A stretch of DNA of 64,000 bases from Chlorokybus atmophyticus (taxonomy: Eukaryota > Streptophyta > Chlorokybophyceae > Chlorokybales > Chlorokybaceae). How positions within the stretch are numbered: position 1 is the first letter of the stretch; each line of letters starts with the position of its first letter. The DNA lies in assembly GCA_009103225.1 (NCBI GenBank), contig RHPI01000575.1, positions 91,317-155,316 of the forward strand, in the 5' to 3' direction. Shown here piece by piece: positions 34,290 to 47,064 of the stretch. Under the pieces are notes generated by a model. That model saw only the letters and a program-made list of their open reading frames with translations. It was not told the origin of the DNA and did not search any database. A program made the position numbers and the translations under genes.

Positions 34290-35105
34290 ATGTCTCTAGG
34301 AGTCTAATAGGTTTGGGAACAGCTTAAGGTAGCTCAACTTCAATTTTAGGCAGCGTGCATGCACGCGGTTCGCCTCTGGCTAATGGTGGAGTTCGGGAGT
34401 CTTGGGTATGACGCCGCCGCTTCCACCCTAGTCCGCTCACTTGTAACTTACTGCCGACCGTCTCGTTGGGGTTTGCTTAAAGGAACTGTCGATGTCGGCC
34501 GCGGCCATAAGCCTTGCTTCCGATTGGTCGATGCTAGCAACTGCATTGATGGGTCTCATCACGATGATCACGCTGTCAGCCAACATTGGATCAGCTTCCA
34601 GTGATCCTGATGAACAGGTTGGAGTGCGCAAAGAGTGCGTTGAAAAGGTGCGTGTCGAGGGTCATCACCGAGAAATGTAGCGCTATGATATATATATACA
34701 AATGTTTATACCAAGACTCCATTATGTCATTCTTGTATATAGTGCTATTATATATTTCAATTTTATGTAAGCAAAACCTAGCATACTCAAGTTTAATTTG
34801 TATATATACATGCATATACATGTGCATGTACTTATGCACATTATATATGATAAATGTGTGCATCGTGGTAAATCTATAATGCATGCATAAGATTCCTGAA
34901 TCGAGATGTCGCATGCACGATCGGCATCTTTACAAAACAACCGAGTGGCCGGATTTTTTTTTTTTTTTGAGCCCAACAAAGATTGCATGAAGCATAAGGA
35001 CAAGAGTTCAGAGTGATACAACTACGTGCTAAAGGAAACTAGAGAATTACACTAACCATAGCGAACCAAAGACTGAGCATGGAAACGGAAGATGTCCCTA
35101 GTCTA

Positions 35106-38100
35106 TCATATCTCAGTGACTGAAGAGAGCGCGAGGCGAGGGCAGGGTAGAGGTGAGCGTACAGAGTACCCCCCCGCTACCCCACGAAGAGGAGAAGGCA
35201 GAAAGAGCACCCTCCCTCTTGCCATCAGCAAGAGGGGTGGTAAGAACCGAGAGACACTTCTCTCGTGCTCGTAGACAAACAGCTTGGAGAATCCGGGCGC
35301 GAAGAACGCTAACAGGAACAGGTGTGCCATACCGGTTGGCACACCGGTAGCACCATATGATCCACAGAACAGTGGGGCGCATAGCCTGTCAGAGCGGTGA
35401 GAAAGCCTGCGGGGAGACCGCAGGACCCACCCCAAACAGCACTGAGCGAGGAGAAGTGACGAGGGAGGCCCCCATCCTGCCAAACACTGCGGAGAGACAA
35501 GACCAAGCGTAGGTGGCTGAAGAGCAAGAGAAAAACAAGTGCAATGTAGTCTCCATGCCAACCGCGTGACAAGAGAGGCACGAGGTGTCTGCATCCAAAA
35601 ACTGGAGGCGCTCCCCCGTAAACAGAGCCTCCTGCGCTATCAACCAAAGCAACGTGCGTTGCTTTCCTACAACCGGTGCATTGTGCACCGTACGCCACAC
35701 CTGCTGCCATGGAATGTCCGGAGACAGCAGCAGCCAATGTTTCGGCCCGGGCACCATTGCCACCGCTTTGCGCGTGAGGACATGATACCCCAACTTCGAA
35801 GTGCAATCCCATAGGGAGGACGCCACAAAGCCCGCTCCTGGCTGCAGCGTCCACCTCATAGCTTGCGGGTCGCAATGCACATCCGCAACAGGTGCTCCCC
35901 CTACTGCGAACCAACCGTGATGGCGGGCAGTAACCGGGAGAGACAGCCAGGCCGCTGAGCGAGGAGCATGACCTTTTCTCTAACGTGGAGGAGGAGGACG
36001 AACCCGCACTCGCCTGGCAGCTTGAAGGAAGAGCGAGCTACCTTCCACCCCTTCACCCAGCGTAGTACGCTCGGGGCCCACGAGAGGGAAGCGTGTGCCA
36101 ACGCAGCGTGCTCCCTGCACATGGGAAACCAACAGCACTGCATCAATGCTGCCGGCAGGAGTGGGAGAAGCCCACCACTCATCGTGCACCGCAAGGCCCG
36201 GACCATCGTCCAGCAAGGCCCTCCACTCCGGTGGGACAGCAGACCAGAGCACATCCAGTCGTTGCTGCGTGAGCACCGGCACCCAGAAGAAGAGTTCCTC
36301 CGCGGTGTATGGCCTGCGGAGGAGAGGATCCCACAGGTCACACACACGGTGGAACCCTTCCCGAGCCCAGGGGCGGAACCAGCTCTTGGTAGCCCCCGAG
36401 CCAAGCACTTTGCCGTCCTGCATACAGAGGAGTCCGTTGTAGAACAAGTGCTGCGCCAGCACCTCCTCGTAGTTGGTGGGAGGAGCGCGCGAGGGAGGGG
36501 AAACCGCCTGCCACGCTCGGAAAATAGCACGCCAGTGGCGGGCTACGCGTGCATGGACAGGCAAGCTGGTGGAGAGCAAGGCAGCGCCGGGTGGGAGCCA
36601 TAAAGTGGAAGGCTCCCGTGCGTCCGATGCCCACACCGCGAGCTGCTGATACCCCATGACCTTCCACGGTGCCCACGTCGGGTTAGCCAGCCGGACAGCC
36701 CACCTCGCCAGCAAAGCTTGCGATTGCAACGTGGGATCCAAGATCCCAAGACCCCCCTCGGACTTCGGGAGGCAAACAACAGCCCAGCGCACCTTCCCAC
36801 GTGTGGGGATCCCGTCCAGGCCAGCAGAGGAAGACCACAGAAAAGAGGTGCACTCCTTGCGCAGCTGCTTCAGCACGGAGGAGGCCGGGGAAGCCACTGC
36901 CGCGATGTACCACATGCACGCGAGCACGGACTGATTGAGCACCAGCGCCTTGCCAACAAGCGAAAGGTAATGTCCCTTCCACATGTGCATGCGCTTCCTC
37001 ATCTTGTCAAGCACAGCCTCGAAGAGCTGAGGCTGTTGGAGAGACAACCCCATGGGGACGCCGAGCAACGAGGCGGAGGCCCCCTCCTGCAGCCACTTCA
37101 CCCCCCATGCGGGAGCAGGTTGGGAGGTAGCTGCGCCCAAAAGGATGCCCACCGACTTGTGCAGCTGAGTTGCGAGTCGGAGGCGAGACAATACAAGCGC
37201 GTGATTGACGAGAAGGCCTCGATCGCTGAGGGGGAGGTCTCGAGCAAAACAGCCGTATCATCAGCAAATGCAAAGTAGCGAACCTCGTCGTAATCTCCTG
37301 CGTGCGGTAGATCATCCGAGGGAAGAACCAGGCCTTTAATGGCCGGGTGACTCTTGAGCATGCTGCCTAACGCTTCACTAGCGATGACAAACAAGGCAGG
37401 GGCCATCGGACAGCCCTGCCTCACACTCCGCTGCAAGTGGAACTCCTCTGAGAGAAAGCCATTCACCATAACGGAGCTGCTGCCACCACCATTGAGCGTG
37501 CGTATCCAACCCCGAAAGGTGTGGCCGAAGCCCAAAGCCTGCATCACTCTGTCCAGGAAGTCCCAGTCGAGGCGATCAAAGGCTTTCTCGAAGTCCAACA
37601 AGAGGAGGGCGACCTCTTCTTGCGTAGCATCCGCACAATGAATGGCATCGAGTGCGGTGAGCAAGTTGTCCAAGATGTACCTGTGTTTGACAAAGCTCGT
37701 CTGTTCCTCGGAGAGGATGTTCGGAAGCAAGGGGGACATACGCAAAGCAAAGGCCTTCGCTAGGATTTTGTAGTGTAGAGACAGTAGCGTGATAGGACGC
37801 CAGTTGCGCAAGTCGGACAGTGCACCCTTCTTGTGCAGCAACGTGAGGACCCCCGCCCACTGAGAACAACCCATACGAGACCGCTGCAACACCACGTGGC
37901 AGTATGCAGTGTAGTCCTATCACCGGCCACATGTGCAACCAAAAGGCTGCAGTGAGGCCATCCCTCCCCGGGCTCTTGTGAAGGTTCATCGCCCGAATAG
38001 CTGCGTGGAGCTCCGAGCTGGTCACTGGTGAGTCGAGCCGCGCTCCCTCTTCCGCCAACAGCAAGGGTTCCACCGCTCGCAGGCATTCCTCCACAGCAGC

Positions 38101-39710
38101 GGACTTGGCAACCTGGTCCACTTGCAAGGAGGTGTACAGCTGCGCATAAAAGTCCCGCGTGGCCGCGAGGAGATCCGATTGCTCGCTTAGCGGGGGATTG
38201 TGAGGGACCGTCGTGTGATTAAGCTCCGGCATCGGGGAAGAGAGTCTGTCTGCCCGCCCCTTGGCAAAGAAAGAGCTGCTCATCCTCTCCCCCTCCAGCC
38301 TCCAACGCGAAGAAAAGCGGATGAAAGAGCCTTCCACCGCCCGAGTTTCCAACGCCCGCAAGGAGGATTGTAGGCGCAGGCCTTCTTCTTGCCAACGTGC
38401 GTCTTCCGGAGACAGGCATAATGCCTGCTCGTTGGCATGCAGCAGGAGGCGAAGGTTGTTCTCGTCCCTTCCTCGCTCCGCCTTCCTCCGCGTAGCATGC
38501 TGCTTGGCGAGCATCGCCAAGGAGTCAAGGCCGGCCTCGAACCACTCAACGCGCTGGGCCGGGGGCGGGTGCTGAGCTTGATGATGAGACCAAAGTTCTT
38601 CCGCGTCCGAGCAGAAAGAGGGATCCTTAAGCAAGGAGGGGTCGAACTTTCAATACCCCGGCCCTCGTGGGACCGAAGCGGGTGAGTGCAGGCTGAGAAG
38701 GACGGGTTTGTGGTCTGACAACGTCTCCCCCATGCGTACCTCGGCTTGCACAGTGAGCGTGCGCATGTCGATGCTCATATACAGCCGGTCGAGCCTGGCA
38801 GCCCTGCGTGCAGCACCCAGGCGGGCGTTGCACCACGAGTGGCTGACGTCCTCCGGGTGAAGAGCCCGGAACGTATCTTCCACCTCCAGTCCGTCCGCGA
38901 GCTCAGCGAATGAGGCAGGGGAGAACGCGGACACGTCCGAGGAGCTGTGCGAGCGGTCCAACCGCGCGTCCTCGACAAAGTTTCAGTCCCCCCCCAGCAC
39001 GCGCCAATCCGCGGGGGGGAGGAAACTAGAGAGCTCCGAGAAGAAGGAAGATCTCTCCGAGGAAGTGTTGGGCGCGTATATTGAAGCCAGGAGGAGGAGC
39101 TTTCCTTCCCAGCGCACGCGCACCCAGCAGCAGCGAGAAGCCACGCAAACTCCGGAGTCTAACACCCTTTGTTTCCAGCTCGAGGGGAAGAGGATTGCCC
39201 CCCCACCNNNNNNNNNNNNNNNNNNNNNNNNNNNNNNNNNNNNNNNNNNNNNNNNNNNNNNNNNNNNNNNNNNNNNNNNNNNNNNNNNNNNNNNNNNNNN
39301 NNNNNNNNNNNNNNNNNNNNNNNNNNNNNNNNNNNNNNNNNNNNNNNNNNNNNNNNNNNNNNNNNNNNNNNNNNNNNNNNNNNNNNNNNNNNNNNNNNNN
39401 NNNNNNNNNNNNNNNNNNNNNNNNNNNNNNNNNNNNNNNNNNNNNNNNNNNNNNNNNNNNNNNNNNNCCCCCCCCCCCGACTGCCCTCCGCAGGCGCCCA
39501 CACCGAACCCCCTTTCCAGAAGCGTTGCAGCCACTGGGAGTCCGACGAGGCATCAAGTTTGGTTTCCTGAAGAAGTAGGAACATGTTGTCCCCTTCCTCC
39601 CATTCTCTTACGCGACGCGCTAGGGTCGAGCGTTTGCTGCGCCCGAGATAAGACGCAGCGCCCCCCAAACCCCGCACGTTCCAGGCACACACTGTGAGTG
39701 CGGCCTTCAT
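35106..39710 (-). pseudogene. LINE ORF2 (endonuclease, reverse transcriptase), with stop and frameshifts
   Basis: Starts near 39710 with ALTVCAWNVRGLG and LLLQETK, the N-terminus of an AP-type endonuclease that nicks target DNA. After the N gap it resumes with LLLLASIYAPN; a TGA near 38985 interrupts the conserved GGD.NF motif, and the domain ends with SDHKPV. The RT follows with KSPGRDGLT, RPITLL, RQGCPMAPALF and the catalytic FADDTAVL (about 37270-37290). At least two frameshifts separate these blocks (near 37890 and 37180). The last region carries a zf-RVT domain (WRTVHNAPVVGKQRTLLW; CLSCHAVGMETTLHLFFSC). Confidence 0.82.
39208..39467. other. Assembly gap flanked by poly-C
   Basis: 260 Ns within the LINE endonuclease domain. 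The right flank is eleven C and the left is C-rich. On the coding strand this corresponds to a G-rich GGG codon run (SRGG before the gap, GGG after it). Confidence 0.9.
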
Positions 39711-39804
39711 GGTAAGAGAAGAAGGTCGTCCTCGTGGGGAAGGCCGAGCAGCTCCGAGAGGAAGATGTCGCCCCAGTCCACGGCTGCCCACTGCAGGGCG
39801 TCAA

Positions 39805-42442
39805 TCAGCGTGGTATCTGCGTTGCGGGGGAGGGGGAGCAGCTGTGTGAGGCCTGTCTCCGCAGCAACCGAAGAGCGGAAGCCACGATGGGGCCCACCAA
39901 TGCATCCACCCCACCCGCCACGCCATGAAGTTTGCGGACATTGGCCCACACCACGTCCCCTTCCCCCGTGGCGTGGAAGGAGTCCGGGAGGGTGACCACC
40001 CACACCTTGCATTGCGGCACCCCCTCGTCCTGCAGGAGGAGCGACAATGAGCTGGAGGCCGCTTCCCACTCCTCCCATGGCACATCCAGGGGCAGTTGAA
40101 GCGCTCCCGCTGCCAAGGTGCGCAACTGCGGTTCCGAGGCTGTCTCCTCCGAGCCAGCCAAAGCGAAGGGCACGGGAGACAGCTGCGGGCTGTCTCCCGT
40201 GCCCTTCTACCCAAGCCCAACCACCATTCCCCTTCATGGCAGCGCAGCACAGCCATGATGGCACGCACCGCGCGAGGGGGTGGCGCCTTCTCCGGGGAGC
40301 GAAAGCGAGTGCGCAGCGCAGGCTGCAAGTGCACCGGACTGGGCGGAGCGTCTGCTGCTGCGTGCAACACCGGCTTGGGTGGAGAGAACAACCTCTTCAC
40401 CACGGACAGCCTCGGAAGCGTGCCGGCCGAGGAAGAGGAGGGGTCCGTCAGCAGCGGGGAAGTGGGCTGCTGCTGAGCTGACTGCCAGGCCTGGAAGGCC
40501 GCCAGGAGCATGAACCCCAGCGTCGCCGTGCGCCCCGCTGCGCTCGTGCGTAGGCCCTCCTCCCACTCCGCGATGGAAGCCCAACGTTGCTCGAGGCCGA
40601 GGGGCTGAGTGTGGGAGCCATCCTCCGGGACAACAATCAGCAGGTAGAGCTTGACCCGTCGTGTGCCCTTGCCCCGGACAGCGGCAATGTTGGAGAGCGC
40701 GGCCGACAACGCCAACTCCTCCGTTGTCGTGTTCAGCGGGTAGCCGATGGAGAGGAGTGTCTCCCTCAGCTGTGCACAGAACCATGACTCGGTGGGGGGA
40801 GAGGCAGCGAGAGGGGGAGGGAGCTTCTCCACCCGCATACCCGAGCTTCGCCCCACATCCGAGAGTAGCACTTTGGCCTTGCCTTCGGCGTACCCGCGCG
40901 CGTGGAGATGGCTCCCAACCACCGGCACCACATACACCGTGTCGAAGACGCCCTCCCCCACATCCACCCCGAGAGAATGGAGCAGTGGAGAGAGCACCTC
41001 GGAGAGAACAGGTGCGGGGGGGTCCTGGGGACGGGCCTCAGGCTCCGCCAGCTGTTGTTCTTCCTCCAACATGTCACACCATTGACGGGACGGGCTGTCC
41101 CCCTGCAATGCGGGGAGGAGCCAGTCCGCAACGGAAGGCTGCGCACCAGCTGCAGGCGGGGAGGAGGGAGGTGCAGACGACGAGGCAACTTGGCGCTTGC
41201 CCTTGCGTTGCGCCTGCTGCCAGCCCTCCTTCTCCTCCTCCGCGGGCGCCACGAGCATGGCCTCTGATACCTCCCGCTGCGCAGGCAGACGCGGACGGGG
41301 AGCTAGCTGGTTCGTCGTGCGCTCGGATGCAGAGCGCCTGGTGTCCTCTCGCCTCTCCGCTGCATGTGTGGCAACAGTGGGAGGGGGGAGGGGAGGTGCT
41401 GCTGCTGCGGGAAGAACTGACGGGGCAGTCGAAGCAGCTTGTCCAGCTGCGCGCGCGCGAGGGCAGCGTGCACGAACATGGCCAGGCTGCTTGCACAAGA
41501 AGCAGGTGGGAGGAGTGGCAGATGTCACCACGTCCACCGTGTATGTGAGCCAGCTGTCCGCTTGCTTCACGCGGAATGCAAGCTTCTTGGGAATCACCGC
41601 CTCGGGCGTGGAAGGAAGCGGTAGCGTGTGCTCGAAGTTTCGAAGAGCGGAACCTCTCCTGTCTGAGCGTTCGGGAGAGCCTCGCCCAGCACCCCTAGCT
41701 GCTGCACGGCTGCCCGGATGAAGGGGAGAAGCTCCGGCCTCATGCCCAAGAAGGAGATCCAGAAGCGGGAAGGGGAGGCCTCCTCCCACCGATGCACACG
41801 AACGGTCTTGTGGCTGCACGGAGGAAGAAGGTTGCGCTTGGCAAGGGAAAGGACGTGCTCCGCACCTGCCACGGATGTGAACACGCATTGCACATCCCCG
41901 GTTCCGGCAATTGGATGCACCGAGGACAACAAGCTAGCCTGCTGCCCCTCCGAGCACACCGCTTGCAACCAAGCAAGCCGCACACTCGTAGCTGATGTGA
42001 GAGATGCGGCGAAAGGAAAAGTAAAGACGAGTGCGCGCGAGCGGAGCACGCACAACCAGTCCTCAAACAGTGGGGAAGCTACCGTGATCTCTAAGCATTC
42101 AGCAGGCCCCTCCAGAGAAGGGGTGACTAGCAAAGAGCCAGGGCAACCCGACACAACCGTAGCTAGGCACTCAGCTGTGGGAGGAGGGGCCTCTTGCGAA
42201 GCCCTGGAAAGCGTGGTAGACAAGCCCGGGGCAGGACGGCCAGCAGGGTGCCGTGGGTCTCCTGCGCTCCAGGCGCCTCCGGCCACCTCAAGCGAGGCGG
42301 TGGCCTGGGGCAGCCCCTCCCCTTGAAGGGGGGGAGGGGAAGGCTGAGCTGGCTGAGCCGGTAGAGGGGAGGCAGGCGCAGCAAGCATGGCCTCCGCGCT
42401 GTCCATCTCCTCAGTCATGTTGACCAGGGTTGACCAACCCAA
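39805..42442 (-). pseudogene. LINE ORF1 (gag-like RNA-binding protein), frameshifted
   Basis: Begins at the ATG at 42442 (MGWSTLVNM). After about 265 codons a one-base shift near 41640 moves the frame; the shifted frame continues as a Pro/Ala-rich protein with the CCHC knuckle CFLCKQPGHVRARC, which binds the element's RNA. A second shift near 40200 leads to a final segment ending with TGA near 39805. The reading frame is otherwise open over long stretches, so the decay is recent. Confidence 0.75.
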
Positions 42443-42595
42443 AGATAGATTTGCTACAAAGGGCGGCGGGGTGGCCAGGTCAGGGGCAGGACCCCATCCC
42501 CAACCACCCCCCCAACGACGTGAAAGCTCCCCCCCCCTCCCAAGCTACTCCGCCGCCGCCGCCGATCACTAGGCTCCCGTTGTTCGTCCGCCAGC

Positions 42596-43746
42596 GGCCG
42601 GATGTTGGTACTTGCAGCTGCGCCAATCAGAGAGTTGCATCGCTTCTGCCGTGGTAAACGGGGCCGTTAACCGTCAACCACCGCTGGCTTGCGGTGCGCA
42701 TCACCCTTGGTTTTGCACAAAAGTCCGTACTCACGCGCATTTTGCGCAAAAAAATACAGGTTTCTAACGCACGCCGCCCTCATAGAACGGCCGCATAGGG
42801 CCGCTTGCCCCGATTGCCAGCGCTTCGATCAAAATTTCACGTCGGTCAAAAGGCGAGAGAACGATTAGGGCTTAGCCCTAGGGGGGGTTAGGGTTATCGC
42901 CAGGTGACAGAGCCGACACCCGCGTGCCCGAGTCTTTAAAGTCTGCAGACTCTGCAGAGCCTGCGCCTAAGCCTTCAGGGCTACGGATTAGGCCTAGCCA
43001 CACGCGCGCTGTCTCGTGGTGCTTGCAAGCGGCGTGAATGCTGCGGCGGATGCAGAGGATTTGTCGAGTAGAGTAGTAGCACACAAGCCACACCTCTGCA
43101 TGGGGCGGCTCCGACGTCGCGGCGGCGGCGGCGGCGGCGCTGTGCACGTCTTGGTGGCCGTGTTTGCTTTGACCTAACCAGGATTTCCAAAGAGCTCGCC
43201 AGGTTCCCAACGCGGTGAGGGCCCGTTGGCCGGCACACAGCACCCACTGGCAACTTGCCAGCAACTACTGTCCCAGCATTCGTCAGTTTGGCAAGAGACT
43301 CAGGCGAGCACTGCATGCAATGCTCGCCTGAGTCTCCTCTTGGGCAAAAGGCTGCGTTGGCCTCTCTTGTTAATCAGCAGTTGCGTGTTGTCCCCAACTA
43401 GAACGCCGCGTCTCACGCGGTTCCTGCTGCATGCCGCTGCCTGAGGTGCAGGCTGCCCAACATCACACAACCAGATGCATGTGAACTTCGTCACGCACAC
43501 TCTGAGGAGGAGCGTCATTGAGCGCACGGTCGTGGCTGCAGAGTACTCACACATGGACAGGCCTGTGTATCCATGTTGGCATGTGCCGTGCACATGCATT
43601 GCCCCCTCATGTTGGTTGACCGGGTGTCGCGTGCACACCGCAGGACTGCTAGTGACGCAAACCAGCCACTTGCGTGAGAAACGCATCAACGACAAGTTGA
43701 TCGCTTGACAAGAGCGCCAGCTCACCCACCCGCTCCAGATCTAACC
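42596..43746. promoter_or_regulatory. Upstream region of sulfotransferase copy 1, with perfect hairpin
   Basis: No separate gene is supported. At 43295-43310 gagactcaggcgagca pairs perfectly with 43321-43336 across a ten-base loop containing tgcatgca, about 410 bases before the start codon. At 42866-42895 two TTAGGG units lie close together among G-runs. The same sequences recur at offset 6006. Whether they regulate the gene is unknown. Confidence 0.6.
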
Positions 43747-45372
43747 ATGCTTCGTGCTGCTCGTCCTCATCCCCTCTTGCTCCGCCTCCTCCTTGTTCTG
43801 GTCGTTGTCCACCTCGCCGGTGCCTCTACTGCAAGCGGGGAGCGCGCACCGAGGAGGGCGCTGCTGCTGGCTGGAGGGAGTGGCGGTCATAATGATGAGG
43901 TGTTGAGCAGGACCGCGGGTGGCGTGCCGTGCTACGAAGGCCGCCCGCTGCCCAACCTCTTCCTCATTGGTGGGCAGAAGTGTGGCTCCACCACTCTCTG
44001 GGGCTATTTTGTCAGATGTGTGCTTGAAACGCGCAACGCTGACAGCGCGGCCTGACATTGACACACTTCATGTGCTTCTGCAGTGAAGCCTTTGGCAAGG
44101 GAGCGGTAAGCCCTTTGGCGTGTTTGAGATGCTTCAAGATGTGTACTAACTGAGGCCACGCACAACACACGCACGCACAGCATTGGTGTGTGTGTGTGTG
44201 TGTGTGTGTGTGCTTCAAATCAATCAAGCAGGTTTTCAAGTACGAAAAAGAGCTTCGCTTTTTACAACAACGGCTGTTGCCGCAAAGAACACCGGATTTT
44301 TTGGCAGAGTACTCAAAGATCTACCCCCGGTGCTCTGACAGCCGCCTCGCAGATGGGGTAAGAGCTGATATTGTCAACAAGGATGCTCTAATGCACTTGT
44401 CGTTTCAACATCAGCATGCAAAAGCCCAACCGTGACGTGCACACCCTTGTGTATGCACTCGCTTGTGGCCCGTGCATGCCGCACTACATATACATACATA
44501 TAGACCGCGCACGCAAGCAACTACATAGATTAGCACAGGCATATGCCCGTGCTCACATGCACACACACATGCACTAACATACACGCATATGCAGAGGGTG
44601 CGTTACGTGACGGACAGCACACCGATTTATCTGCTCTTGCTAAACACACCGATGCACATTGGCCAGCACTACTCCCGTTACGGGCTCGACGCAGAACTCA
44701 AGTTTATGGTCAGTCCTGACCTGTGTGACTTGTGTGACCTGTTTATATTTACGGTTTATGGTTTAGGTCTCCCTGCGCGACCCCGTCGAACGCACCCTCT
44801 CATGGTTTGGGCACACTGGCCGAATTACATATCACATCCCGTGCCACGTTGAATTTGATCCATGGGCCCAACAGGCCCTGGCCGAGGCCCGCACCTGCAT
44901 GGCCGCACGCCAACATCTGCCCAAGCCACGGGTGCTTCAGCTCGTGCATCGATTTGTACGACATGCACTGCCTGCATTGAAAGAGATTTTGATCAGCGGT
45001 TGTGTGCAGGTTTATGAGGAGTGTCGGCCTTCTATTCTGTTGGACTCATGGTATGCCGTTCAGTTGAACTTGTGGTGGAGGCTCTTCCCACCTCAGAGGC
45101 AATTTCTCATCGTGGACTTCCACAAGTTAGTGTACCAGCGCGAGGCCACTATCGTGCGCATGCTCGACTTCCTCGGGATCGAGTACGAGCTCCCGCTCCC
45201 GGACCTAGAAGTGCACAACAACCCCATGTCCAGTCACGATGTCTGCGCCATGCCAACCATGTCGAACGAGACGCGTGCAATGTTGGTGGAGTTCTTTCAA
45301 CCGCTCAATGAGCAGTTGAAGTCGTTGTTCGAGCGGTATGGTGTATCTAAATGGTTGCCAGAGTTTGTGTAA
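43747..45372 (+). CDS. Golgi-type sulfotransferase, copy 1
   Basis: The start at 43747 gives MLRAARPHPLLLRLLLVLVVV, an N-terminal signal-anchor of a type II Golgi protein. NLFLIGGQKCGSTTLW is the 5'-phosphosulfate-binding loop for PAPS. Later exons encode an EAFGKGA segment near 44094-44115, VFKYEKELRFL from about 44231, RYVTDSTPIYL from about 44594, and from 44767 VSLRDPVERTLSWF, the 3'-phosphate-binding motif, running open to TAA at 45370-45372. It is a member of the carbohydrate-type sulfotransferase superfamily, transferring sulfate from PAPS to a glycan or related acceptor in the Golgi; the acceptor is unknown. The join between exon 1 and the small exon could not be resolved in phase with consensus sites, so exon borders there are uncertain. 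A (GT)n tract lies in the intron before 44231. Confidence 0.82.
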
Positions 45373-47043
45373 CCGAGAGTATGTGGGTGAGGCGGGACGG
45401 CAAGATGAGCAACTCAAACGGGAGAGGATGCGGGAAGACGGTAAACACTTGGACAGCAATGAGGAGGATTTGGAGCTTGTGGAGCAGGGTTTAAAGCTTG
45501 AGGAGGATGCTAATGATACCGATATGTATGAGTATGACGACGCCCCATAGATAGCAAGGATTTGTGAAACTTGACCGGTTGTGTAGTATTGTTGTTTGCA
45601 TAAGCACTGAAGTAGCATCTAAAATATGTGCATATGTGTTTTGTAAGTTTTTTATGTCTCTGTGCGCACAATCAAGTATAGGTCTACGCGGTGTAAGAAC
45701 CAATGAGTGTAGAGACAGCAGCAGCGTTGGTTATAATGTCCAATATTGTGTCATAATAATGTTGTTGCTAAAATTGCGTACAGTAATCATGATGTACCAA
45801 GTCACTATGCGGTTCAATTTATTAGCTAACCTGGGCCCGGAACGAGGACGCCAAAGGGAGGTTAACTTTTGCAGTTGGAGAGCTGGCGTGCTAATGAGGC
45901 GTGCTACGCAGTGTCTGCCGCAGGAGGGGCAAATGCAAGAGCAAGGGCGAAGGCCGTGACAGCGTCATTGCATCGCCATAGTCCTTCGAGGACTCCTTGT
46001 CTCTTAGCACCGAGGCCACGAAGGGGGTGGTGGTGATTATGGTGCCAGCAGTGCTGCTACCAGTGTCAGTCTTTCAAGCAGCGGTGGTTGTGCGTGTACG
46101 CAAGACCACTCCTGGAGCAAGAGGCAGCGCAGATGGTGCTCCCAACCCTTCGGCAGCGAACCTGACATGACTCTGGCAGAGCCGAAATGGACGCAGTCGC
46201 TTGTCTTCAAGAAGATTGTGGGCAATGGCGACCTCGTGCCACACAGCTGCGGTGACGTCATCTAGGTAGTCCGCGGCAAGGACAAACTTTTGGTGTCATT
46301 CCATTGGTTTTTGGCTCGATGCTTCACGGTCAAGATGATGGAGTTAAAGCAGTGTATCAAGTTCCGCAAAGAGATAGCTCCTGCAGCGCCGATGAAGACC
46401 AACCTTCTGTTGCTGTTGCGATTGCCAATCGCAACTGCCCCTTCAGACGGCCTAAAGGGCAGCCGTATCTTCTTCGCTATTGGAGCTGACAACGCGGTTG
46501 AAAGGAAGCCAATAACTTACAGCAGTGGGTGCGTCACCAATTTGAGTGTACATGAAGTTAGTGCAGAGGTTGTTTTGATTAATGCAGTATTCATGTTAAA
46601 TCAATCGTGATTAAACTTCATACGCATTTTATATGAAGGTCACAATAGCACATAATAGTTTTTATTGATGCAGTATCAAATCCATACACTTCACATGGAT
46701 TCAACGTAATATCACTTCATGTTGATTCATGTGGAAACGATAGCAATGTGCGCTCATGTCCGTGGCATGCATATAACATATAACCGTTATATAACTTGAA
46801 GTCTTTTCATGCAATGCACACATAGTAAATACTTGATATAGGCAGCATGATCAGCAACAAGTAGCAATGCAAGGTGCATGCATGTTACCATCACGTACAC
46901 CTTGCTGCTATCACATACAACATATCGCTACTCGCTGAACTGTACAACCTCTAGGGACATAAGCTAACTAAATATCAGCCATATTATCACACATGCCGCC
47001 AACGCCTTCATTAGCGCCCTCGTGCGCCACCGCCCGCCATTAA
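45373..47043. other. 3' flank of sulfotransferase copy 1, possible coding remnant
   Basis: Near 46150-46610 a plus frame reads with coding-like composition (EPKWTQSLVFKKIVGNGD, a stop, then GKDKLLVSFHWFLARCFTV and GADNAVERKPITY). The in-frame stop and lack of a recognised family make this a possible gene remnant at best. From 46620 to 47043 the sequence is AT-rich without features. Confidence 0.3.
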
Positions 47044-47064
47044 CCCTGTCAAGTCTTTCAAACC

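Larger units (their letters stand above)
34955..42595 (-). mobile_element. L1-like non-LTR retrotransposon (LINE), nearly full length, decayed
   Basis: On the minus strand the order is a short 5' leader, ORF1 with a zinc knuckle, ORF2 with AP-type endonuclease, reverse transcriptase and a C-terminal zinc-binding RT domain, then a poly(A) tail (T run at 34954-34968). The eight-base word ggccggat lies at 34946-34953/4 next to the tail and again at 42596-42603 beyond the 5' end, a candidate target-site duplication. Length is about 7.6 kb including a 260-base gap. Frameshifts and stops in both ORFs make this copy inactive by its own proteins. The domain order matches plant and algal L1-clade elements. 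Confidence 0.88.
41685..47043 (+). repeat. 5.36-kb tandem duplication, copy 1
   Basis: Bases 41685-47043 match 47691-53049 at a constant offset of 6006 without an indel. The unit is the 5' end of the LINE, a 1.1-kb upstream region, the sulfotransferase gene and about 1.7 kb of downstream DNA. I counted 17 base differences between 41685 and about 42500 and saw none in the remaining 4.5 kb. Confidence 0.93.

Noticed and set aside
36000-41550. Plus-strand frames of 100-295 codons across the LINE
   Set aside because: They are antisense shadows of the GC-rich LINE ORFs on the minus strand, whose RT and zinc-knuckle motifs are unmistakable.
42866-42895. Telomere-like TTAGGG units
   Set aside because: Only two exact units in degenerate G-rich DNA, too few to call an interstitial telomere.
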